In this document: piece by piece, positions 38,520 to 51,352 of the stretch
How the letters are laid out: every line of letters starts with the position of its first letter
How positions within the stretch are numbered: the first letter of the stretch is position 1
NCBI GenBank assembly: GCA_035048495.1
Contig: CM068545.1
Coordinates: forward strand, 24,214,741 to 24,278,740
Origin: Euptelea pleiosperma
Lineage: Eukaryota; Streptophyta; Magnoliopsida; Ranunculales; Eupteleaceae
DNA length: 64,000 bases
Direction: 5' to 3'
Made by a program: the position numbers and the translations under genes
The notes under the pieces: generated by a model
Databases searched by the model: none
What the model saw: only the letters and a program-made list of their open reading frames with translations
Told to the model about the DNA's origin: nothing

Positions 38520-41500
38520 GACCTAAAAATTTGTGGATAGACCTGTACCTGAACCCAGAGGTGATTTATGAATATCTCCTAATAGTCCAATTAGGTTAAT
38601 TAGACTACTAAGGTTCATTCGAAAACCCATTAAGTATAAAAAAAAATTTAGATGTAAAAAATAAATAATTAAAATAATTCATAACTCGAACAATTCAATC
38701 AATCAACTAAGTGTGGATAGATGGAAGTGAGAACATGCTCTCAATTAAAGGATTACATGCCCGTGAAAATAAATAAGTAATATTTTAAATCAATCAAAAT
38801 AAAGTCTTTTAAAGTGTAGGATCGACTCCCAAATCCTCGCCTATCTCCTCGAATGCACCGGAGTCTTCCGTCTCAAAATCATCCCACGTATCCAGTTCCT
38901 CAAAATTTGAAAATGGTATCGGTGTAGCATCGTGAGCTGAGGCCCAATAATACAACAGTGTACATAGTATGATATCATACTATACAAGTTTTTTGATCAA
39001 GGTATGCATCTCAATTGTATAATAAGGATGACATGAATATAAGGGTGAATGCAAGTGGGTACGGGATGCAAATGCAACTAATACCCATAACCACATAGGG
39101 TCTCCATCTCCTTCCCGCACTGGGAAAGGTCTCACCGACCCATCTGCAGGATATAATAATATCTGGGGCCTTTTACCCTAGGATACCGAACCCTGATTAA
39201 TTGATAAAATCATTATAAACGTATATAATATACTTCAACTCCGTTTCCTTATGCACCCCTTATATGAAATGACGTGATGATCATGGTATGACAACAAAAT
39301 AGTACTAAAGTTACATAGAATAAGCAACACATGTATTTAACATTTAAATAAAAATATAAAATAGACACATGATCATTAAAAATAATAATATGGGAACGAA
39401 CTAGCTAGGGTAAAACAACATGAATAATATGTAAACGATCACCAAGATCACGATCAGCATCGATGAATAACATAAGTGAAAATCGTGAGAGAATCCAACA
39501 CTCCATTGCCGAACTCTATGAGGGATCCATGACACAAGATCGAACCCTAAAGAGGAATCCAAGATACATGGCCGAATTCTATGAGAGATCCAAGACACAT
39601 AGTCGAATCCTATAAGAGATCCAAGATACATGGGTGGGATCCCCATGCATACAACTATAGGTCAAACCATCTAGGGTTTAGTCAAACAACAAGGGATAAA
39701 TCTCTTAATAGTCAATAAGTCATGACGAAACCACTAAGGATTCCCAAGGCCATTAATCGTCCAAAATCCAAGAAATAGGACTTTTGTAGAAAAAATGTGT
39801 TTCTTTTAAAAAATCATAACTAAATAAATATAAATTAGAAAAAGACAAACTCAATGGATTTGAAGACTATATTCACTGAGGTTTTTATGAAAAATAAATT
39901 CAAAAATATTTATTTCTAAAATTAAAGTCGAAATTCTTGAAGAAATGGACTACATAGAATCTAAAATTCAAGGTTTTGCAAAAAAGGTCAGCAACTTAGA
40001 AAAATTACAACTAAATAAATACATATCTTAAAAATACAAAATCAATGGATCTAGAAAATAGATTCACATAGGTTTATAAAAAAAATATTTAGTTTCAAAT
40101 TATATGTGTAAATCCTTAATCAAGTTGACCGCATAGAATCTGAAATTCTGGATTTTGTAAAAAAGTCAAACACATTATAAAAATCATAACTAAATAAATA
40201 AATATTCAAAAAATACAAACTTAACTAATTTGGAAACTAGATTCATAGAAGTATCTATGAAAAATAGTTATAAAAATATTCTGATTTAAAATATAGATCA
40301 AAATCTTTAATGAACTGGACTGTACAGAATCTAAAATTTTGTGTTTTATAGAAAAGTACAGTACCTTTGAAAAGTCATAACTTAATAGATAAATATCTAA
40401 AAAATACAAAGTCAACGGATTTGAAAAATAGATTCATAGAAGTATCTATGAAAATTAATTATAAAAATATTTATGTTAAAAATATAGATCAAAATCTTTA
40501 ATAAATTGGACTGTATAGAATCTAAAATTTTGGGTTGTGAAGAAAAGTCTAGCACATTAGAAAAAACATAACTAAATAAATATAACTTAGAAAAATACAA
40601 ATTTAACGGCTATGAAAAATATATTTACAGAGTTTTCTAAGAAAAATAATTAAAAAAATATTTAAGTATTAAACCTTAAATGAAAATTTTAAAGAACATG
40701 ATTATCTATTGTGGGTGCTAAATAAGTCATGGCCAAACCCATCATGGTGGCACAAAATACTTATCAATTCAATAAAAATAAATTAAAGCATGCATAAATT
40801 AATTTATAGTAAAGATCTACCATTATATAATGGAAGGAAAATAATAACTTAAAGAAAAATAAGCATAGGATGGATCAAGACCTTAAGATTTATTGAACTT
40901 TAATGAAAATTGAAAGTTTCTTCAAATTTGAAAGTTGTCGGATCGTCCTCTCCTTGGAGTATGTTCTTTTATTCGGAGTCCCCATCAATTCTCCCTTCTT
41001 ACTTGAGTACGATCGGTGCCCAATGAAGATTTAACGGAGATTTCTCTATTCTTTAATTGAGTTTGGATTTGTAAAAGCTTCCAAAACTTTAGAGTATTTA
41101 TAAATAGGTTTAGAAAAAGATTAGGATTTCTATTTTAGTGAAATTCGTAATTATCAAAGGAATGACTTTTTTAACCCTCAAAAACTCATATCTTACATTA
41201 CTTACGGTTTAGAAATGGGCCCAAGGCCCATATATATTAATTAGGCTCATTGAAGATTATTATTAAGCCCAAAAAGCTTCTAGATTGTCTATAAGGGCCC
41301 ACTCAACAATCAGTACACAAATAATTATTAATTAATTCAATTAAATTATATTATATAATTTAAAAGTGCATACAACAAGGTATTGACACATGTCACACAC
41401 ACAAATCATATAAAAATTCAAAACCCTGGAAAAGTGTCAAGATGACATCGGAATGATTCGAAAGTGATTCGCGGGTCCTACACTACTATTAAATAAATAA

Positions 41501-41955
41501 AATATAATTAAATATTATTTTTTAAAAATATAAGAATGATAGAAAAGTTCAAAAATTACGAAAATACTATTTTTGTCAAAATCTCCCACTAAGGTTTTTA
41601 TGTCTAAAGAAAGGTTCTCAATTTCTCGAATAAGTTGGGAAGAAAAAAATATGAATATTTTTTGTGTCTTGGGCCCACAAAATAATTTTTTTTATAAAAG
41701 TTCTGGAATATTAGTTACGGCAAGAAAAAGTCATATACAAGTTATAGTTCATTATTCTTAGCAAAATTTAGCCCTAAAGAACAGGTTTAAAAAATAGCAG
41801 GTTTTTAAAGTTATTAATATGAAACCAAATTAAACACACATACTAAAACATGATATTCAACTATAAAATAATAATAGAAGTCTGAAAATGGATTAGTTTT
41901 TCATTATTAGGTAAATTTATCATAATACACTAGAACGAAAGTTCAGGATATTACA
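38520..41955 (-). mobile_element. long LTR (solo or partial) with 191-bp array
   Basis: On the minus strand it begins TGTAATATCCTGAACTTTCG at 41955, a typical 5' tip of long plant Ty3/gypsy (Tekay/Del-like) LTRs. The following sequence ('gggcccaagacacaaaaaat' type, TATAAATAGG region near 41100) fits. A tandem array lies inside (39770-40690). The left boundary is not resolved and ACATC at 41956-41960 has no clear partner, so solo LTR against truncated element is undecided. Confidence 0.55.
39770..40690. repeat. tandem array, ~191-bp unit, 5 copies
   Basis: The phrase AACTAAATAAATA and its variants recur at 39818, 40009, 40188, 40379 and 40570 (steps 191, 179, 191, 191). Each unit has 'tacaaa.tcaa.ggatttgaaaa.ta.attca.agg.tt', '.atgaaaaataattataaaaatattta' and 'ggactg.atagaatctaaaattttg'. 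Confidence 0.75.
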
Positions 41956-41959
41956 ACAT

Positions 41960-42180
41960 CTATATAACAAAACAGAGAAGTCACTTATCCTCCCTTTTAT
42001 CGACTTCAAAAAGAATGACCGAGATCTTATCACCCCAAGTGGATGGTGGATCTAAGCCACTCACACCCGATTTTGGCAAACGCTTTGTCGGAGAGTGCCG
42101 TGGGCATGGGCCACTTACTATATAGTATATTAAAAGGAAAGGAAAGGAAAGGAACCACAAACACCACCAAAAGTCAACTT
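41960..42180 (-). repeat. inverted copy of GGCCCGTGCC repeat
   Basis: 42040-42125 is the reverse complement of the heads at 9232-10400. It is followed by a GGAAA run (42132-42152). Confidence 0.6.
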
Positions 42181-42183
42181 CTA

Positions 42184-42590
42184 TCAAGAGGAGCCCACCC
42201 TTTCGTAAACTGAGCTAATTCGGAAGGTGAGGGAACCATGGGAACCATATCGAAAAAGAGATATAATGATTTTTTGCCCTATGGGGGCAATAGTATGTGC
42301 AAGTATATTAGTTACACGTCTAGCAAACGAAAATGATACATCAAAAAAAGCATATGAAATATCCAGAATACGGGCACATATCTTTGTTTCAAATCCACGT
42401 CCAAACCACCACGGAACCATTCCCAAGAATGTCCACCAATTCCTTCGCGTCTAATTCAATCACCAAGTTGTCAAGGTGGGCCCTCTTGGCAGCTTGAAGA
42501 CTGATCAGGATAGCCGACGCCTCAGCCTCTATTGTAGAGAGTGCTCTAGGAAGCATTCCACTTCTATCTCCCATGTTTACCTCTATCACT
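42184..42590 (-). pseudogene. plant RNase H-like (RVT_3) remnant 1
   Basis: Minus-strand frames give EAEASAILISLQAAKRAHLD, then LVIELDAKELVDIL, and in the next frame RRVTNILAHTIA. This is the core order of the RVT_3 domain at the C-terminus of plant non-LTR elements (E-A.A...A, DAK..VD, R..N..AH..A). Frameshifted. It resembles 43670-44085. Confidence 0.65.
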
Positions 42591-42599
42591 TATTGATAA

Positions 42600-43525
42600 A
42601 TTAACTTTATAAGTAAAAAATATATTTAATTATCATTTAAATAAGTTATGTAACTACTTAAAATTACATGTTTCTATATATGTTCCTTATAAACTAGAGG
42701 TTATAGTTGGAAACCAATCTTATAGCTTCAAACAACCGTCGGAAAGGTCACTTCACTTTATGTATTATATTGTAATGTCTGAGTTTTATTTATCTATTTA
42801 TTAATATTTGGTATTGATGCTTGATTGCATGTTGGTTGGGTTATATTTATTGGATGGGCCTCTAGAGACAACTTAGAGACCGTTTGGGCTTGAAATGACC
42901 TTGTTTGTATCCCAATTGATACCTATGAGCTCTAGGCTCATTGTTGGCCCATATTTGACTTGATTTAGGGCTTTTTGAGCTTATGTACATTAACCCATCT
43001 AAAAGTGATGAAAAATAAAAATTCTCCGTCGTACTCTCTTTTTCTCTAGGGCTAAGGTTTGGAAAACACTTGGAGTTGTGGTGGATTAATTACTATATCC
43101 GATCTTCAAACTAGTACCTTCATGCAAGTGAATTTCCATTTACCCCTCGTTTGGTTTTTGTTTTGATTGTTTATATGTACGTGCCTATGCTTGGAAACCC
43201 TAATCATGTTTTGGTATGTTCTATGCTTTTTTTTTTTATCGCTTATTGTATTATATGTGATTAATCTGTTGTAAACCCTTTTTGTTTTTGTTTTTTATAA
43301 ATCCAACAGATGTATTAAAATAGGAGATCGAACAGATCTCAAAGATACATACTAGTAAAAAAAAAACGAGAAAATCAAAACAAAAGATGATGGAACCTGA
43401 AAACCATGTCCCCAAAAAAGATATCCCTTGTCTCATGACATATACTGACCCATCGGAATAAGAGACCTTAATGTTTAGTATTACTTCGTGAAATGAACTC
43501 TTTGCCTTCGAATGTTCTCTTGTTG
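42600..43525. other. no recognisable gene or element
   Basis: AT-rich sequence; short open stretch at 43251-43436 without features. Confidence 0.4.
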
Positions 43526-43529
43526 TAAA

Positions 43530-43660
43530 TCCTTTTGCACTTGTGACTAATTAGTGCATTGGTTGAAGCCCGACGAATCAAGTGTCGTGGGTCGAACCCA
43601 GGTGCTTTTCTATGTAATTTTTATTAGAATCTAGGTCAAATCACTTCTAAGAGAGAGACC
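43530..43660 (+). other. SINE-like B-box stretch
   Basis: GTGGGTCGAACCCAGGTGC at about 43588 is a good B-box/T-arm. 'gtgcattggttgaagcccg' upstream could be a weak A-box. No tail or target duplication found, so only a candidate SINE remnant. Confidence 0.35.
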
Positions 43661-43669
43661 AAGTTTGAG

Positions 43670-44085
43670 CCTTGGTAGCAATAGTATGTGCAACAGTATT
43701 AGCCCCATGGGGAGGATAACAAAGAAAAGAGGAAGAGAATTTATTTTCAAATGCCAAAATACCGGCATAAATTACCGATGACGCCTAACGCGCTAAAGAA
43801 CAGTCCACCCGAAGTAAGTCCACCAAATTTTTTGCATCCGCCATCGATCTCTAACTCTTTGATGCCTTCTTTAAAAGCACATTGAATCCCCAATCTCATA
43901 GCCTGCGCCTATGCCTCCTCTGCAGAACCTGCCCTTGACTTAATCCCTCTTGCCACCACGAGAGCATTAGAAACTTTTTGAATAATAAAATCCAACCCTG
44001 ATATCTGTGATTTAGGACTCCATGAAACGTTTGTATTCAACTTTTGGTGTCCTTCTCTTGGGGGCTCCAATGGCCCACTTTAGTA
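43670..44085 (-). pseudogene. plant RNase H-like (RVT_3) remnant 2
   Basis: From 44085 leftwards: W-x-P-P...KLNTNVSW (normal Asp of the first motif replaced by Asn), SGLDFIIQKVSNALVVARG, AQAMRLGIQCAFKEGI, KELEIDGGCKKFGGL, and at 43690-43710 N-T-V-A-H-T-like. This is a nearly complete RVT_3 order with frame damage. Confidence 0.65.
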
Positions 44086-44119
44086 TTTCAAGAGGATTTC
44101 TGAATGAGGTTTTGTGAAC

Positions 44120-44761
44120 CAAGGTTTAAAGGAGGCCGTTTTAATGGTTTAATGGACTGGGGGTGTTACCGTTTAAACCGTTTATACGGCCGTTAAAATG
44201 GATTGAAACGGCCAGGGGTAAAAATGAAAAAAAGAAATTTAACGGATTTTAATGGAAAAAACAGAAAAAATGGTGCTGAAATTCAAATTTTGAAATTTAA
44301 AAATTTAAAAAACAAAAAAAGAATTTAACGGAGTTTTACGGATTAACTGCCTTTTTTTCACAAAAAAATTCAGAATTTAATGGCTGTTAATTCAGGATTC
44401 AGACCTACCCCGTTACATTACGCACCGATAAAATGCCCAGAAAATAACGGCTGTTATAACGAAAATAATGGCCGTTATAACAGATTCAGACCTACCCCGT
44501 TATGTTACGCACCGTTAAAACGCCCAGAATATAATGACAGTTATAACGAAAATAACAACAGTTATTTTTTGGAAAAAGCCAATTTTTCCGTTATATTCCA
44601 TTATTGAAATTTTGAAATTTTGAATTTCAGCGCCCTTTTATCCGTTTTTCTTTTCTATTTTTGCCCCTGAGCATTTATCGTTATAACACCATTATAACGA
44701 AAAAAACGGTAACACCCCAGACCGTTATAACGGTCCCTTTTAAACCTTGTTTTAAACCATA
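44120..44761 (+). mobile_element. composite hAT MITE: CCGTTTAAACGG copy 7 plus CCGTTATAACGG variant
   Basis: Outer element CAAGGTTTAAAGG...TTTTAAACCATA with flanks TTGTGAAC (44112-44119) and CTGTGAAC (44762-44769). From about 44395 to 44749 the interior switches to a sister family built on GTTATAACGG words and ending in CTTTTAAACCTTG. Either one element inserted into the other or two related copies recombined. Confidence 0.75.
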
Positions 44762-45127
44762 CTGTGAACCGGCCTGTTATTATTGCTTCAATATTTTATT
44801 AAGAAGTGCTTTGCTTGTGCAGACAAGATGCCTGAATTGTTGGTACATGGAGAACGGATCTCTAGGAAAACTAAGCCGTTAACGGATGGATTTAAATTAG
44901 ATTGTGGTTAGTTGAATCCGATCCAATAAGATATTCACTTAATCAGAATTCGATCCAATGACAAATTTTATATGTCCGAATCTGATCCAATTACAAATCC
45001 CCAATTCTAATCCAATCTGATAAATACATCCGAATTTAATTTTTTCTATCCGTTTGTTTCTGATGTAATCCGATCCATTGAAGACCTAACTTTCTTGATG
45101 ACGGTTGGCTGTTTGTCCTATCCCTAT

Positions 45128-46229
45128 CACCAGGATCAATCTTTGTGCACATGTTCATGATCTGGATCATCCAATTAATGGACCAATCGCTTAAATAACA
45201 AAATCTATTATTTTGATGGTGATAATCAGCTTGATTTTTGGTATGTACGTTCACTTAGGGATGTTACGAGCCCAAAACGGTGTGCCACGTGTCATATTAG
45301 TAGATATAATCTGGACCATCCAATTAATGGACTAATCGCCTAAATAACAACTTTATTTTGATTGTGGTAATCAGCTTGATTTTTGGTATGTGCATCTACT
45401 TAGGAATGGGCCAAACATCCATATGGTCAGTGAGCCCAAAAAGGTGTCATGTGTCATATTGGTAAATACACGAGGGGTCCCAATATTTAGAGTGCAATAA
45501 GTGTGCTCAAAAAGGTGTGCCACATGTCATATTAGTAGAAATAAGAGGGGTACCAACAGTCATGGTATGTGCAAGCGGGCCTAAAAAGGTGTGCTACGTG
45601 TAAGCTTCAATAAAGTTAGCCCCAAAAAATGTCATTTCTCAGATTTTTCCGGTGGGCAAATTTTATTTATTTGCCTGGCAAGGCTAAAAATAGTGTTAAA
45701 GTATTTGACCGGGGGGGTGGTAAAATATTCACCTTTCTTTGCGGGCAAATCTGTTGGCCCGGATAAATATTTTTGTCACAAAATGACGTGCCAAACGTGG
45801 CAAAAATGTGATTCGCCCATGCAAAAGTTTTATTTTCCCACGAATATGGCCTACCGTACCAAACAGGCCATAGTGTAGTATCAAATGGATTTTCATGTGG
45901 AGATTTGTCCTTTATCATTGAACTATGAGGTTTTATAAGGACTACTGTGGTGCGACTGTGGGAGTGGGACTCCTGCGCACCAAGGGTGAAACTTAGAGTC
46001 CACACTCCGCCTCGGCCTCACTATACACATACCCAGGTAAGTGTTTTGGCAAAAAGCAATCGAGTATCCACGTGCCGAGAACTGCAGCCCTGTCATCTCC
46101 TTTGATGATATCTAAGGCCCAGTCATCAAAGTTTTACTCGGGTAATACCTCCTTGACCAAGTTCGGTCGTCGTCATCTCCAGTGCCCGCTACTTTTAAAA
46201 TGTCTAAAGTACCTTTACTAATGTTTAAA
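45128..46229. repeat. B3 copy of 27137-28306 spacer repeats
   Basis: Same reiterated 'gatctgga.catccaattaatgg' units and the following spacer as in B1. No gene. Confidence 0.55.
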
Positions 46230-47035
46230 GGACCATTGGAACCATTAAAGTGAAGTTGAAGACGTTCGCAGACTTCACGAAGACAATGAAAACGACGAAA
46301 ACATTCGAGATCAGCAAATAGTTATTCTTCATCTCCAATAGCCGGCCAAACAACCTTTGGTTTCTGATTTATTTACACAAAAAACCTTAATTCCATCAAC
46401 CTATCAGAAAATGATTCAAACTCGGTGACGTAGCAGACGTCGTTGGAGATTGTCTGGCCGGCCCCAATCGATTTGTCGGGTGTGATCATCACCAAACTCT
46501 TGATTGTTATTTTAGTGTTGGTGATAGATCTTGGATCATGTTTTGAGTAGTCTTATTTTATTGGACTGGTTGAAGATTTGAGTTTCTATGAGATCTTGAT
46601 CTCTTGTTATGTTGTTGCTTTTTCTGTTAGTCAGAGGATACAAGAGACTTGTTGTTTCAAGGAGGGAGCGAAGAGTAGGGATTGGGGACTGGGGTAGGAA
46701 GGGAAGGTGGTGGTAGTTGTTTTATACTATGAACTAAATTGAGGAAGAAAAAGAAGAGATATGATGGAGGTCCGAAGAAAAGACCTGGTGGTTTGAAGGA
46801 GTGAAGTTCTCTGAAGATTGGGAAACGAAGGCATAAGGCTTCTATTTTGCTCTTCTCAATTCTAGAGCTAGAACCACCAATAATTGAAAACCCACTTGAA
46901 GAAAACTCCATGAACGAAACATATATCCACGACACCCACTGAAATAAAACTGGTTACTTGCTTTAATTTGTTCTTCAAATTCTACTTGTTTTAATAGAAA
47001 AGAGTAACCCTCATTCCACCCCTAGTTAGTAGTTT
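46230..47035. other. B3 copy of conserved segment 29194-29987
   Basis: High identity with B1 and without the hAT MITEs that flank it there, so it shows the pre-insertion state at both ends (about 46227 and 47033). Confidence 0.5.
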
Positions 47036-48578
47036 TGAGTACTATACGTGTATTATACCTGAATAGTAAGTTTTTTTTTTTTGAAAAAATATTTTAAACG
47101 ACCATACACATTGAACTATTCATATTATTCATCATTTTCCTCTAAAATCAATTAAAACACGTATTTCCATTTTTTCAATAATACTTCAAATTTGACACCT
47201 TTCATTGACACGTTCTTATTGATTAATGACCTGACTTTCTTTTATATAGGAGATCTCCAATCTCAGTTGAAAATCAGCTTGATTGTTGATTTTTAGGCAT
47301 TGGATCTTTGCATGCACCCACCCCAAAATAATGATCCAATCCCATTGTTAAAAATTACCTCATGAAAAAGACTAAATTCTGATGGATATAAAGCACTAAT
47401 CATGCTAATGTTTGGTCTATATACATACACGAATTTTTGGTGTCGAACTCTTTATACGAAATCGTATTATATACGAATTATTTTAGAACTATTTTTCCAT
47501 TTCCCTTTTATTTCATCATTTTTTTACAGTTTTCAAAAAATTTAAAACGGATTATATTCATACTATTCCCGTACCGAATCTTTTTTTTTTCTGTATGATG
47601 AATTGCTAACTAGGATTCCACCTGAAATTTGGTTGTCCATAAATTTGAAAACCACTTCGAGAAGCCTTCAATTTTAGAATCCCGATGAGGCCCAGATGAC
47701 AATGAGGACCATTTCATGACACTTTTTCAAACAGTGGTGTCTCTTAATGGAGGAGAGCAGGAAAGGAGTGATTTGTTTGGGGGAGTAATGAAAGTTTTTC
47801 TCATAAAAGAAAACCAGAATCTATGGTAGAAAAATGAAGTAATGGTGTGGTGTTTGCAACTCAGTCTGTAATTGATTTCGTGTAAGATCAATCTGAAGTT
47901 GAAGTTTTTAAAGGCGAGAAATCTAGAAAGAACAGAAAATTAAACCAGAAAGCACAGAAATAAGCGGCGATTATCTCAAATATCATGATCAAGAGCCTGA
48001 AATCATATACAAATCCGTAGAGATCTACAGAAAAATTGTAAACAAATTAAAAACTAAAGATCAAAACAAGAACTAGGGCTTCAGTGATGTCTTAATCTTC
48101 ATTCGAACGAAGGGCAGGATATTTTATGTATTTTAAACATTTTAAAACAAATCAGTAAGGTACTTTAGACATTTAAAAAGTTAAAGCAATGGGGACTGTG
48201 GTCAACTACTACTGGACATGGTCAATAGGTGTATTAATCCCATTTTTAAAGTGTAGGGATCTAGGTAATAGAAATTACTTTTGCATCCCAGAGGCAGTAC
48301 TAAATTACCCAATAAAGCAATAATAATATGAAAAATAACAAAGAGAACCAGTTGGTTTTGGTCGGGACCCAGGGAAAAACCAAATATGCCTCCTCTCCTT
48401 AGTCGCAGATTGCTTGCAAATCCGACGGCTAAGAAAGAGTTTTACCTTTACGATGAACTGGTCTCGTGCCAAGCGACGCCGAAGAGACAACTAGTTCAAA
48501 CTCTGGCACTTCATTAAATGCTTCCTCATGGTGCCTTCTTGTAGCACGTCTCTCTCTCAGAGGTTTCATCGATCACAC
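47036..48578. other. B3 spacer with B3-only insert
   Basis: Matches 30415-31738 apart from about 47440-47790, which B1 lacks ('ggtgtcgaactctttatacgaaatcg...ggagtaatgaaagt'), and the 166-bp hairpin of B1, which is absent here (about 48435). No gene. Confidence 0.45.
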
Positions 48579-48831
48579 TGAGTAAAACTTGCCTGACCAC
48601 CGTTGGTCTGGTAGCTATCTAACGATAGGTGCAGTGCTTGAGCGTGAAGTGCTCAACACATACGCCTAGGTCTTTTTGCTTTTGTATTAAAAAAGTCAAA
48701 AAATAAATCTTAAAAAACTTGAGTACTTGTTGGGTGAGGCTGTGTTTGTCCGTACGAAATCCACATATACAGAGTACTGCACCTATCGTCAGGTAGCTAC
48801 CAGACCAACAGTGGTCAGGCAAGTTTTACTC
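48579..48831. mobile_element. MULE MITE, GAGTAAAACTTGCC family, copy 2 (B3)
   Basis: Orthologous to 31739-31983. 9-bp flanks GATCACACT (48570-48578) and GATCACTCT (48832-48840). Confidence 0.85.
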
Positions 48832-48840
48832 GATCACTCT

Positions 48841-50039
48841 ATCTCCTGAGAAATTTTCTTTCTTGTCATTTGGGTCGCACTTTGTATAAGAGTTCCAATC
48901 CTCAGAGGGAGAAATTTATTTCCTGTCATTTGGGCCGCACTATGTATTAGAGTTCCAATCTCCATAGGGGCGCCACTATAGGATCACCACTCGTTTTGTG
49001 GGATTAATAAATCTTTGATGACGGATGCTCACGGACGTCCTTATGGGCCACATGGCACACCCTTAGATATCCCTAAACGTATAGATGTTGGGCCCATCCC
49101 TAGGTGATTTCTATCCATTGGATCTGAGTCATCAAATAGCAATAGATACCCACGATTCAAAATCAACCCATGAAAAATACTCAATCCAATGGTTATAAAT
49201 CACTAATCAAGATGAGCTTTTGTCTGTTGGGTCCACCTAGGGATGGGCCAAAAATCCATACCATCAGTGGTCTCTAAGAGCGTACCATTAGTCCATATGA
49301 AAGCACCGTGCCGTCATGAAGAGAGTGATCTACTTGATCTTTCTTTTTGAGTGGTTAATTATAACTTCTGGAAATCATCAATCAATCTGATTTTTGGTAT
49401 GTAGGTCCACTAAGTGGTGGGCCAAACATCCATAAGGTTAATGGACAAAGAGTGCTCCAAAACATCTTCAACTGAAGTACAAAAGGAGGCTCTATAAATG
49501 CTCAGCCGCTCCATTCTTTTCTTTGAAAACATGTGAAAGCTTCTGCGAGACCTAGGCTTGGTTTATAGACCTGAGAATTCTTCTAGCAGTCTAAGGGGCA
49601 ACACAGTACCTAGCACAAAACTCATTGTTGATGTGGAATCGTTAGCAGCAACAATTCTTAAATTATTGTTGGAGTGTGTTGTTTGTTTGTGTGGCCAGCA
49701 TTCCGCTTGTGTTAGACTCGCAGACCCTTTGATATACATTGTTACGCCTCACTCTAAGTGCTTAAGCTTTTATAGTAAATTGGTATTCAACAAGCTTTGC
49801 CTCTTTAAAGGTTGACAATGTTCTCTGGTGTTGATGTTTTGCAGAGACAAGCCGAAGAGACAACTCGATGAAGAACGGGAGAAAAAATTCCAAATTCCTA
49901 TACCGGAATATCTCTATTTGTGCATCAATCTTGAGGCATGAGTTGAGAAAGAATTCCAGTACATCACAAGAATCTATAAAATATCTCATAAATGTTAAAT
50001 AATATCCAAGGCTAGATTGTATCTTATAAATCTATAAAA
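48841..50039. other. B3 spacer with hairpin MITE
   Basis: Matches 31993-33185, including the GATGTTTGGCCC-type hairpin at 49017-49325 and the unassigned open frame at 49558-49815. No gene recognised. Confidence 0.45.
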
Positions 50040-50611
50040 TATCCAAAGCTGGTTTGTATCTTACACAAACCAAATATGTTGTTGATTTTCTCAACGGACT
50101 CATATGGACGGCGCCAAACCGTTTGCCTATCCCATCCTTAGTGGAAAAAAAGATGGGCCCTCATGATGGGGACCCACTTAAGGATCATACTGAATATCGC
50201 AGTGTGGTCTGCGCTTTACAATATCCGACCCTGACCTGGCCCGATTTGCCCTTCTTTGCCAATAACGTGTGCCAATTCATACACAGCTCTACTACCACTC
50301 ATTGGATAGTAGTCAAACGTCTTCTACTATATGTTAAAGGAACAAGATCACGGTCTCTTCTATCAACCTAGCCCTCTAAAACTTGAAGACTACTCTGATG
50401 CAGATTATGTCGGTGGTCATCTTGATCGTCGATCCACTGGTGGATATTGCATTTATCTTGCGTACAATCCGATCTCTTGGAGTGCCAGAAAGCAATCCAC
50501 GGTACGTTTCTCGTTCCAGCACAGAATCTGAATATCGCCAACTAGCTAGTCTGGCTCACACGGCTGCTGAAATCTCTTGGTTGTAGTTTATGTTCGAAGA
50601 CTTAGGTGGCA
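50040..50611 (+). pseudogene. Ty1/copia RT-RNase H fragment (B3)
   Basis: Same pieces as in B1: EYRSVVCALQYPTLTWPDLP, then DYSDADYVGG, HLDRRSTGGYCIYLAYNPIS and STESEYRQLASLAHTAAEIS, across two frames. The DYSDADYVGG RNase H motif is better kept here than in B1. It stops at the MITE starting 50612; the rest would lie beyond the window. Confidence 0.85.
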
Positions 50612-50715
50612 TTTGGTAAAACTTGTTCTCAAACCTTAAGTCTAAGTGGACTGAGATTCAATGATTTTGGTGAATGAGTGGTGTTTGGTAAACGACTTAT
50701 TTTCAGCAGTACTTA

Positions 50716-50896
50716 CACTACAGGAAAATAGGGTATTAGCGGTGGTCGAGACCGTCGGTAAAAGTAAGAAAAATCGCCGCTAAAACTTTCAGCGGCTGCC
50801 ACGCCGGCGGTCGGAGACCGCCGCTGATACCCTGGTAGCTGAAACTTATAGCGGCGATGGCCAGGTGAAAATAGGCCGCCGCTAAAAAGTACCACT
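50716..50896. repeat. CACTA left subterminal repeats
   Basis: Repeated CGCCGCTAAAA, AGCGGC, GCCGGCGG and CCGCCGCTGATA words; presumed transposase-binding sites by analogy with En/Spm. Confidence 0.7.
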
Positions 50897-51304
50897 GATG
50901 CATTCACTTGGATTGAGAAGCATTAGATCAAAGCTCCTCATTAAAGGCCAACATTTAACTTTTAAGGAAATTTCCCATTAAAGGCCAACATTCCACTTTT
51001 GAGGAAATTTCCCCAAAAGGCTAGAAGCCCCAACGGTTAGCTTTTCCCACTTCTATAAATCATCTTCAAAGATTAGCATTGAATTAGCTTGTTTTTATTT
51101 CAACTTTAAGAGTATTGAGAACTTTAGTTTCTCTTCGAGTAAGTGACTCCTCGTAGGGTGAGTTGAGTCCCCTAGGGTGAGTTGAGTCCCCTTTTGCGTA
51201 TTTTATTATAATCCACTTTTTTGTAATCTTGTTCGAAGATTCAATAAAGTTTCTTTTTTTTTTTAATTTTTTTTTTTTTAATTTTACTCCATTGATCTAC
51301 ATCA
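50897..51304 (+). mobile_element. 5' LTR of Ty3/gypsy element
   Basis: Starts TGATGCATTCAC and ends CTACATCA, with TGATG/CATCA inverted tips; 408 bp. An AATAAAG signal (51242) lies before T-rich sequence. Next to it TTTGGTATCTGAGC (51306-51319) fits an initiator-Met tRNA primer-binding site with one change. No 3' LTR was found in the window. Confidence 0.75.
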
Positions 51305-51352
51305 AATTTGGTATCTGAGCGAGTTCGGTCCTTCGATCGGGCTCGATTCATC

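Noticed and set aside
38520..41955. Solo LTR with defined left end
   Set aside because: The right tip is convincing, but no TG boundary preceded by ACATC was found on the left, so it is reported with an approximate start and modest confidence.
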